Shown: positions 57,539 through 64,000 of the stretch, in pieces | Position numbering within the stretch: position 1 is the stretch's first letter | Layout: each line of letters begins with the position of its first letter | Assembly: GCF_003725335.1 (NCBI RefSeq) | Contig: NZ_QIBY01000002.1 | Location: 186,001-250,000, forward strand | Origin: Parvibacter caecicola | GTDB lineage: Bacteria > Actinomycetota > Coriobacteriia > Coriobacteriales > Eggerthellaceae | Length of the DNA stretch: 64,000 nt | Direction of reading: 5' to 3' | Position numbers and translations under genes: made by a program | The notes under the pieces: model-generated | The model's database searches: none | Told to the model about the DNA's origin: nothing | What the model saw: the letters and a program-made list of their open reading frames with translations, nothing else

Positions 57539-60500
57539 TTAGTCCCTTCCTTCGTAAGTGCGCTCCCAAGCCTTCAGGCGCGGGTCGCTGGCAGAGGTGA
57601 TGATCTCGGTGCCGTCAACGCCGCAGGGAACGGGGTTGCCGAACGGGCTGTTCTCGGGCGTGGCCTTGTACACGTTGGCCAGATAGCCGCGCAGCTGGGG
57701 CGCGCCGTAGCCCTCGCACTGCGACCACGAGTCCACCAGGCAGTTGCAGCCGCACAACTCGAAGCCGTGGCCCGGCTGGTCAAGCTCGGGGAACCACCAG
57801 CTGTGCTCGGCGTTCATGCGCCCCTCTCCCACGTTGGGGGCAATCTCCACGCACTGGCGAATCTTGCCGAAGGGAGTTTCGATCCAGGCCCAGTCGCCTT
57901 GCTCCAGCCCCAGCTTCTCGGCGTCGGCCGGGTTCACCTCCAGGCGCGGCACCGGCCACACCTCGCGGCACCAGGGCAGCTGGCGGTGTTCGCTGTGGAA
58001 GTACACCGGGATGCGACGGCCGGTGGACAGGATGAAGGGGTATTTTTCGAAGGTGTAGCCCTTGATCTTCTCGGCATTGGGGTTGTCGGGGTTGTTGCCC
58101 TGCACCTCCACATACCCGCCACCGCCGTTGGGGGACGATTTCGGCTCGGTGTAGTAGGGCAGTGCGTACTTGGTGCCGTACTCCTGGCCGGTGCACTGCT
58201 CCACGTTGTGGCGCATCTTGGTTTCCAGGTTGATGCACCACACCTCATGACGCGTAGTGTTGGTGTTGTAGCCGGGCTTGCCCAGGTTCATCCAACCAGT
58301 TTGGAAGCGACGGTAGCAGCCCCAGCCGTTGGGGTTGGCCTTGCGGGCGTCAATCCAGCCGTTCTCCAGGAACTCGGCCACAAACTCCTGCCAAGTCATG
58401 CCGGTAGACTGCACCGCGCGGTTCATCAGGTAATCCTCCCACTCCCACGGGTCGCCGCCGTCGGTACGGTTCCAGAAGGGAGTGCCGTGCACCTTGTACA
58501 ACTCGCAGATCCAGTCGTTGCCGAAGCGGGTTTCTCCCAGCGGCTTGATGCAGTTGATGTGGGCGCCGTAGAAGCCGTTGGAACCCTGGGTGCAGCGGGT
58601 GGCGAAGGGGATTTCCATCCAGTGCTGCTCCGGCAGCAAGATGTCCGCCAGCGAGGAAATGGGGTCTTCCCACAGGTTGGCGTCGCAGAAGAAGTCCAGG
58701 TTCTTCATGGCCTCGTAGGCTTCCAAGATGTTGGACTGGTTCAGCACCTGCCCCGCTTCCGCCATGGCGCCATGGGTTTGGAAGGGGATGCCGTTGGCGA
58801 TGGAATGGAAGCAAGCAGTGGCGTCGGCGTCGCCCTTCATGGCCAAGTGGGTGCTGTCGTAGTATTTCATCTGGCGGCTGGCATCGGCCTTGGCGTCGCC
58901 AGTGCGCAGGTACTGGCCGATGATGTTGGTGGACTGGTCCACATTCACCGAAGCCGCCTTGGTGGCGGAGCGGTGGCCGCCGGGGGTGTCCATCACGCCG
59001 CGCAAGACGTCCAGCACCTCAATGCACTGCAGCACCTTCATGGCATTGCCGGTGTGCTCATGGGTCACCGCGTAGTTAATGGAGCCCTGGTACACTCCGG
59101 AAAGCGGATCGTAGCGCTTGGCGAAGGCGGCGTCGAACACCTCGGTGAACAGCTCTTCTTTGATGCCGGTGGTTTCAGCCGCCTTGGCAGGGGTCCATTC
59201 CTCGGCATTAGCGTAGAGGCGCTCGAACACCGTTTCCACCTTGATGGTGCGGCCGTCCTTCAGCTTGATTTCCGGAATGTCGGCCGAATAGAGCGAGGGG
59301 TCGGTGGCGTATTCCATGCCCTCAACCGTGGGCATAGCGTCCTGGTCCGGCAAAAACGCGGTAAGGTCGTCGCGGGCGGACACCACGTAGTTGCCTTTGA
59401 CTTCCTCCCATTCGTACTTCTCCCACAGGCTCTCCGGCTGCTCTTCGAAGAACTTGTTCCACTTGGCCGCCTGCATGTACCACTCCGATCCGGCCACGTA
59501 GCCCATCTTGAAGGGGCGCTCCCCCTCCCACAGGCCCGTAGTGGAATCCAGATAAGTGAAGCGGTCGTTGGCGGCATCCCATACGATGAAGCGCTTCGGA
59601 TCGCCGTCGCCCTCCACCGTCCAGGGCAGCATGGCGGGGTCCACGTCCGACTCCTTCAGCAGCACGGTGTCGCCCTTGGCCGCAGTTGCGCCGGACCCGG
59701 CAGTGCCCTGCAAGCCCGCGCCACTGGAAACCGAAAGCGGAGTGGGGCCCATTTCCTCGGCCACCAGGAAAGCGCAGTCGGTCCAGCGCTTCACGTACCA
59801 GGAGTCGTACAGCTCCCGGTCGATGATCATCTTGATCCAGCACAGGGCGATGGCGCCGTCGGTTGCGGGGCGCGGCGCCATGAAGAAGCTGCCGGGCCGG
59901 CTGGAGGCCTCTTTGGCCAAATTGGACATGCGGGCATCGATGTTGATGTAGCAGTCGGCGTGGGAGGCGTTGTCCACCGCCACGCGACCGGCGTCGTCGT
60001 AGTTGGACACCTCGATGCCGCTGCCCCACTGAATCCACAAGTTGGGCCGCCAAGAATTTTCGCAGAAGTTCATCTCAGCAATGGAGGTGTTGCGGGTAAG
60101 GGTGGTACGGGGGCCTTTGCACACCTGGCCAGGGGTGATGGACATCTGGGAGTTGTACAGCGTCTGCAGCGCCGAAAAGCCCATGGCGTAAATGCGGGAG
60201 GTGCCGCCGAAGAAGCAGTTGGCGGAGGGGCCGTACTTCTCTTCGATTTCCGACATCTTCTCATCGATGGTGGCCAGTGCTTCGTCCCAGGTGATGCGCT
60301 TCCAGCCGGGGTTTTCGCCCTTGGGGTTGGTGCGCATCATGGGGTACTTCAGGCGCGCCGGGTGATAGGCCGCCTGCAGCGATGCCTGGCTCTTGGCGCA
60401 GCAGTTGCCCATCGAGCCGGAATAGCTGTCATCGCCCACCACCTTCACGGCGCGGCCGTTCACCACGGTCACGAACACGCCGCACTCGAACTTGCCGCAG

Positions 60501-60688
60501 CCGCGGCAGGCGGTGCGCACCACCTTGGTGTCGCCGTCGGCCTTCACCAAGTCACCGGGATTCACCGTGCGCACATCGCCGTAGGCCTTCGGCACCACGG
60601 TGCTGGCAACGGCGGCCGCGGCAGCGGCCATGGCCGACACCTTCAAGAAGCTGCGGCGCGAGAGGTTCAAAGTTTTCGCCTTTGACAT
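57539..60688 (-). CDS. Tat-exported molybdopterin oxidoreductase 3 (DMSO reductase superfamily)
   Basis: 1049 residues, the longest of the set. Tat signal LSRRSFLK (9-16). Cluster cysteines 61, 64, 69 and 96 or 97 (adjacent pair). Predicted Mo ligand Cys190 in GQVCKGPRT. Shares GTSRIY, WDEAL and YFHSEHRQLPWCREVWP with oxidoreductases 1 and 2; the extra length is spread over several insertions, including a segment around ATAAKGDTVLLKESD. ATG 60688 has AGGAGG upstream. It is paired with ferredoxin subunit 3 and diverges from LuxR-type regulator 4. Substrate unknown, possibly an aromatic or other organic acceptor. Confidence 0.92.
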   Translation of the reverse strand: MSKAKTLNLSRRSFLKVSAMAAAAAAVASTVVPKAYGDVRTVNPGDLVKADGDTKVVRTACRGCGKFECGVFVTVVNGRAVKVVGDDSYSGSMGNCCAKSQASLQAAYHPARLKYPMMRTNPKGENPGWKRITWDEALATIDEKMSEIEEKYGPSANCFFGGTSRIYAMGFSALQTLYNSQMSITPGQVCKGPRTTLTRNTSIAEMNFCENSWRPNLWIQWGSGIEVSNYDDAGRVAVDNASHADCYINIDARMSNLAKEASSRPGSFFMAPRPATDGAIALCWIKMIIDRELYDSWYVKRWTDCAFLVAEEMGPTPLSVSSGAGLQGTAGSGATAAKGDTVLLKESDVDPAMLPWTVEGDGDPKRFIVWDAANDRFTYLDSTTGLWEGERPFKMGYVAGSEWYMQAAKWNKFFEEQPESLWEKYEWEEVKGNYVVSARDDLTAFLPDQDAMPTVEGMEYATDPSLYSADIPEIKLKDGRTIKVETVFERLYANAEEWTPAKAAETTGIKEELFTEVFDAAFAKRYDPLSGVYQGSINYAVTHEHTGNAMKVLQCIEVLDVLRGVMDTPGGHRSATKAASVNVDQSTNIIGQYLRTGDAKADASRQMKYYDSTHLAMKGDADATACFHSIANGIPFQTHGAMAEAGQVLNQSNILEAYEAMKNLDFFCDANLWEDPISSLADILLPEQHWMEIPFATRCTQGSNGFYGAHINCIKPLGETRFGNDWICELYKVHGTPFWNRTDGGDPWEWEDYLMNRAVQSTGMTWQEFVAEFLENGWIDARKANPNGWGCYRRFQTGWMNLGKPGYNTNTTRHEVWCINLETKMRHNVEQCTGQEYGTKYALPYYTEPKSSPNGGGGYVEVQGNNPDNPNAEKIKGYTFEKYPFILSTGRRIPVYFHSEHRQLPWCREVWPVPRLEVNPADAEKLGLEQGDWAWIETPFGKIRQCVEIAPNVGEGRMNAEHSWWFPELDQPGHGFELCGCNCLVDSWSQCEGYGAPQLRGYLANVYKATPENSPFGNPVPCGVDGTEIITSASDPRLKAWERTYEGRD

Positions 60689-60965
60689 ATACCCTCCTCT
60701 TTCTTTTCTTCTCTTTCGCTCCGGCTTTCCGGAACTGGCGAAAATGCTATGCAGCGGAACGGTTCATCTTCAACATGCCCCGCGGATGAAGCGGCAAAAA
60801 CGCCTCGAAATCCCTCACCCGCAGCGTATGAAATCGCGTTTCACCTGATGAGGACCGTAGCGGGACGAAACACCCGCCAAGGGGCTTCTGATATCATGGA
60901 TGACCAGCGCAGATGGGCATATTGCCCGGCGAAGCAACGGGAAAAGACGGAGGGGGTCTGGCACC

Positions 60966-62501
60966 ATGAACAGCATTGGCAACGTTACGGCACCGGCGCC
61001 GGAAAAGGCCGCAGCCGAACCGAAACCCGGCGGCGCCATTCGTAGACGCCGGTTCACCGTCCCCTACGACTGCTTCTGGATCGCGGCTATCGGCCTGGCG
61101 CTGGAAGGCTGCGCTGGCGAATTCATCCGCTTCTTCGAAGCGCCCACGGCCGCTGCCGGCAACGACCTCATGGTGCTGTACCGGGCCTTCACCATTGTGG
61201 CCCTGTTCGTGTGCATCGCCCTGGCCGCGCGGCAACGGCGCACCTTCCTGTTCGACAACCGCAGCTTCGCCATCGTCACGGGCATCGTGTTCGCGCTGGG
61301 ACTGGGAATGTACTACCAAGAGCAACTGTTCGTGGGGCACGCGCCCGGCACCGAAGCGCTGGGGTTCGCCCTTACCACGGTGGCCGGCTACATTTTCCTG
61401 CTCATATGGTTCGACCGCATCATGGTGTACGGCATCCGCAATGTGCTGATCACGGTGGCAGTGGCGCTGATGCTGCGGTCGGTGTTCCAGCTGCTGATCA
61501 TCGCGCTGCAAAAAGGGCCGGGCACCTTGGTGCTGGCGCTGCTGCCCCTGGCCAGCCTGCCGTTTTTGATGCAAGTGTTCACCGCCAGCGAAAACCACGC
61601 CCTGGAGGCAACGGGGCCGCAGCGCAGCACATCCCCCTTTCCCACCCTGCGCAACGACCGCATCGTGCTGGCGGCCATCTTCGTGGCGCTGTTGTTCATT
61701 CCGCTTTTGGTGTCGCTGAATGTCTTTCAAACGGAAGGCGGCGGCGAAAGCGGCGGCTACCTGCCGCTGCGGCAAGTGGGCTGTTTGGTGGCGAACCTGG
61801 CCACCGGCCTGGTGCTTTTCGGGTTCTCGTACCTGCAGCACACCCGCAAAACCGTGTTCATCTTCTTTTCGGTAATGGTGGCGCTGGCCTGCCTGGGAGC
61901 CTTCGGAGTAATGGCGGGGCTCAGCAGCAGCATCATGTTCACCATCGGCTCCTGCACCCGCAAATGCCTGGATTTCGCAGTGCTGTTCCCCGCTTACCTG
62001 TTCTGCAAGCAGGGGACCGTGGACTACCGCCGCTTCCTGCTGGCCCGCGCCTGCACCGCCACCGGTTCGTTTGTGGCCGGGGTGATCAACCTGCTGCCCA
62101 CGTTATCGGAAATAGTTCCCACCGCGATGGCGCTGTGTCTCATCGGGCTGTTCGCCGCCCTTATCACCCTGTTCATTTTCGGCGACGCCCCTGATTCGCT
62201 GGCCCCCAGCGCGGCGGCCGAAGCACCCGAGCAGGTGATTCGCTCCCCCTTCCGCGATGCGCTGGACCAAATTGCCGCCGAAGCCAACCTCACCGCCACC
62301 GAAGGCACCATCCTGGGGCTCATCGCCCGCGGCCACAACGCCGAAAGCGTGCGCAAAACGCTGCTGGTGTCGGTGAACACCGCCAAAACCCACATCCGCA
62401 ACATTTACGCGAAGCTGGGAGTGCACTCGCAGCAAGAGCTGATCGCCTTAGTGGAAGCCACCAAGCGCGAGGTACTGGAGAGCTACAACCGCCCCGAATA
62501 G
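60966..62501 (+). CDS. Membrane-embedded LuxR-type transcriptional regulator 4
   Basis: 511 residues with about 12 hydrophobic segments and a C-terminal LuxR domain (ANLTATEGTILGLIARGHNA, SVNTAKTHIRNIYAKLGVHS). The recognition part TAKTHIRNIYAKL is nearly the same as in regulator 1, suggesting a related operator. Start ATG 60966 has GGAGGGGG upstream; the frame is open from 60900. The 277-nt gap to the divergent oxidoreductase 3 should contain the shared control region; TATCAT near 60890 is a possible -10 and no clear -35 is seen. Confidence 0.9.
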   Translation: MNSIGNVTAPAPEKAAAEPKPGGAIRRRRFTVPYDCFWIAAIGLALEGCAGEFIRFFEAPTAAAGNDLMVLYRAFTIVALFVCIALAARQRRTFLFDNRSFAIVTGIVFALGLGMYYQEQLFVGHAPGTEALGFALTTVAGYIFLLIWFDRIMVYGIRNVLITVAVALMLRSVFQLLIIALQKGPGTLVLALLPLASLPFLMQVFTASENHALEATGPQRSTSPFPTLRNDRIVLAAIFVALLFIPLLVSLNVFQTEGGGESGGYLPLRQVGCLVANLATGLVLFGFSYLQHTRKTVFIFFSVMVALACLGAFGVMAGLSSSIMFTIGSCTRKCLDFAVLFPAYLFCKQGTVDYRRFLLARACTATGSFVAGVINLLPTLSEIVPTAMALCLIGLFAALITLFIFGDAPDSLAPSAAAEAPEQVIRSPFRDALDQIAAEANLTATEGTILGLIARGHNAESVRKTLLVSVNTAKTHIRNIYAKLGVHSQQELIALVEATKREVLESYNRPE

Positions 62502-62517
62502 CGGCCAAGACGCATCC

Positions 62518-62560
62518 ATGAGACAAAGGGACAACCCTAATGACTCATCCTTTGCCTCAT
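62518..62560. repeat. ATGAGACAAAGG palindrome
   Basis: ATGAGACAAAGG (62518-62529) and CCTTTGCCTCAT (62549-62560) pair at 11 of 12 positions, loop 19 nt, followed by repeated GTCTCAT units to about 62577. It lies just after regulator 4 and lacks a U-tract. The rest of the 265-nt gap to 62766 shows nothing clear. Confidence 0.65.
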
Positions 62561-62766
62561 CCGTCTCATGTCTCATCCTGCGTTTTCCCTGGTAGTTCAC
62601 ACAGTTCACCCGCTGGTGATGAGGCGGCGGCAGTTCGGAGCCAGGCCGATTTCCCATATTTCACACGATGCGCAGGTTTTGCGGCCGTCCCCCTTTCCCT
62701 ATATTCGGAAGCGTTCCACGGAAAACGCGCCCGCCTTGGAGCGGCGGGCCAGAAGAGGAGGTTTCC

Positions 62767-63786
62767 ATGGCTGAGGAGATGGGGTTTGCCGCGGCGCACG
62801 ACGGCGCCGAGGCCCAGCAGCAGGAACTGGGGCGCCTGGCGCTGAAATCGTTTACGGAAGGGGGCATTTCCCCCGAGGAGGCGCAGGCGGTGCTGAACGC
62901 GCCCGAACCGCCGCGCACCTGGACGCCGCCCACGGCTCAAGACGGGTTTGATTATTGCCCCGACGAACTGGAAGACCGCATGATAAACCCCGGCAGCGGG
63001 GTGGGCGCCTACGCAGCGCTGTTGCAGCCCACCGAGGCCGCGCCGCTGCCGCCCCACGAGGCCATCCCCGCGCTGTTCGCGAAAATGAAGCCCTACCGGC
63101 AGTTTCTGGCCACCATCCTGGAAACCTGCCGCGAGGGGTCGGAAACGCCAACGGTGGACGCGGCCCTTGAGCCCTGCTATGAGTTCTGCAGCTGCGTGTA
63201 CTCCCCCATCGCCCTGCGCAAGATGCTGGTGAACGCCGGCGCCCTGGTGAACGTGCTGGAATGGGAGGATGAGGCCGCCGCGCCGGAGGAGCCGCAGCTG
63301 GAAACGGCGCCCGATGAGGACGATTTCCTGGAAGACGCCGACGAGTTTTTGGAAGAGGAGCTGCAGCAACTGGAGCAAGAGGCGGCAGAAGCGGCCGAGG
63401 AAGAAGAGCTGCTGAGCGGTTCCGTCTACGACCAGGAGGGCTACCTGGTAATCGAGGACGAGGCGGAGGGCGCCTGGCTCACCACCGACGAGGGGCTGGC
63501 CTACCTGGACTCCATCGACCCGCGCAAAGAATTCCGCGCCGCCGTGGCGCAGCACCCGGAAATCGACGACGCCTTCTACGACATCATCGCCTACTGTGCC
63601 GAAGAGCCCCGCAACATCACCGCCATCGTGCAGCACTACGCCGACGATCCCCGCTTCGGGCCTTCCACCTATTACCCCAGTTACGTGGTGGACCGGCTGG
63701 AGCAGATTGGCGCGCTGGCGTGGCGCAAGAACTGGACGCCCACCGAGATGGGATTGGAAATTCTGGCAGAAAGGCAGGCGCAATAG
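62767..63786 (+). CDS. Acidic protein of unknown function upstream of TorD
   Basis: 339 residues. The middle is very acidic (EEEL, DEDDFLEDADEFLEEE around residues 180-220), with predicted coiled coil. The C-terminal 90 residues (PEIDDAFYDIIAYCAEEPRN to the end) look like a winged helix: helices, YYPSYVVDRLEQIGAL and a strand pair. ATG 62767 has AGAGGAGG upstream. Only 2 nt separate its stop from the TorD start, so the pair is an operon and a role in molybdoenzyme maturation or its control is likely. No family recognised. Confidence 0.78.
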   Translation: MAEEMGFAAAHDGAEAQQQELGRLALKSFTEGGISPEEAQAVLNAPEPPRTWTPPTAQDGFDYCPDELEDRMINPGSGVGAYAALLQPTEAAPLPPHEAIPALFAKMKPYRQFLATILETCREGSETPTVDAALEPCYEFCSCVYSPIALRKMLVNAGALVNVLEWEDEAAAPEEPQLETAPDEDDFLEDADEFLEEELQQLEQEAAEAAEEEELLSGSVYDQEGYLVIEDEAEGAWLTTDEGLAYLDSIDPRKEFRAAVAQHPEIDDAFYDIIAYCAEEPRNITAIVQHYADDPRFGPSTYYPSYVVDRLEQIGALAWRKNWTPTEMGLEILAERQAQ

Positions 63787-63788
63787 CC

Positions 63789-64000
63789 ATGGAAAACATC
63801 GCACTTGAGGAATTGGCCCAGCTGATGGGCACCCGCGCCCACATGTACAACATGCTTTCCCGCGCTTTTGTGGCCGAAGCGGACGATGAGTTCATCCGGC
63901 AGCTGCGCTCCATGCACTTCCCCCAAGGCACCGGCAGCGCCGCCACCGACAGCGCCTACCGGCAGCTGTACGCCTATCTGCGGCGGCCGGCGGAATCGAT
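63789..64000 (+). CDS. TorD-family molybdoenzyme chaperone (cut by the window end)
   Basis: The first 70 residues only. ALEELAQLMGTRAHMYNMLS followed by RAFVAEADDEFIRQLRSMHFP is typical of the helical TorD/DmsD family, which binds Tat signal peptides and helps insert the molybdenum cofactor before export. It starts 2 nt after the acidic protein gene. Its client is probably encoded just beyond the window or is one of the Tat-exported enzymes here. Confidence 0.85.
   Translation, partial: MENIALEELAQLMGTRAHMYNMLSRAFVAEADDEFIRQLRSMHFPQGTGSAATDSAYRQLYAYLRRPAES

Noticed and set aside
56834-60685. A 1283-codon open frame on the plus strand opposite oxidoreductase 3
   Set aside because: It is a shadow of GC-rich codon use in the real minus-strand gene; the product is His/Val/Gly/Leu-rich without any domain, while the opposite frame has a Tat signal and cluster cysteines.

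Overview
This 64 kb window is chromosomal DNA from a GC-rich gut anaerobe of the Actinomycetota, most likely family Eggerthellaceae (Eggerthella, Gordonibacter, Adlercreutzia, Slackia group). The reasons are an actinobacterial-type integration host factor, several Tat-exported molybdenum oxidoreductases with [4Fe-4S] partner proteins, and multi-pass membrane proteins ending in a LuxR-type helix-turn-helix, each transcribed away from a neighbouring oxidoreductase. No rRNA, tRNA, CRISPR array, transposase or prophage was seen. Genus is not resolved.

Left part (1-24 kb), mostly minus strand: an operon of ATP-grasp D-aspartate-ligase-like enzyme, Asp/Glu racemase and the start of an asparagine synthase, which resembles a peptidoglycan cross-bridge pathway; a complete Bce-type antimicrobial-peptide module (response regulator, histidine kinase, a 33-residue membrane peptide, ABC ATPase, FtsX-like permease); an rlmD-type 23S rRNA methyltransferase carrying an in-frame palindromic insertion; a 1197-residue fused ATPase-permease with eight tandem pentapeptides; ferritin; small membrane proteins; an aminotransferase; two overlapping YhgE/Pip-family genes; and an amino-acid permease. 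Two copies of a roughly 186-nt structured repeat lie just 3' of minus-strand genes.

Middle (24-48 kb): two tandem modules, each a LuxR-type membrane regulator divergent from a Tat-exported molybdopterin enzyme plus ferredoxin-like subunit; endonuclease IV; a FitA/VapC-like toxin-antitoxin pair; an MHS-family transporter beside an arginine:glycine amidinotransferase homologue; mIHF; mazG; a SpoU methyltransferase; apt; and small membrane proteins. A PD-(D/E)XK/DUF559-like protein is surrounded by a family of palindromes with a conserved 18-nt loop.

Right part (48-64 kb): a three-subunit PsrABC/PhsABC-like molybdoenzyme with its own divergent LuxR-type regulator; htpG under a CIRCE element; a third Tat/Mo enzyme with ferredoxin subunit and divergent regulator; then an acidic unknown protein followed by a TorD-family chaperone cut by the window end. 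Together the right half looks like a respiratory accessory region: regulators control substrate-specific exported reductases, a TorD-type chaperone probably serves one of them, and only one of the four enzymes has a membrane anchor encoded beside it.
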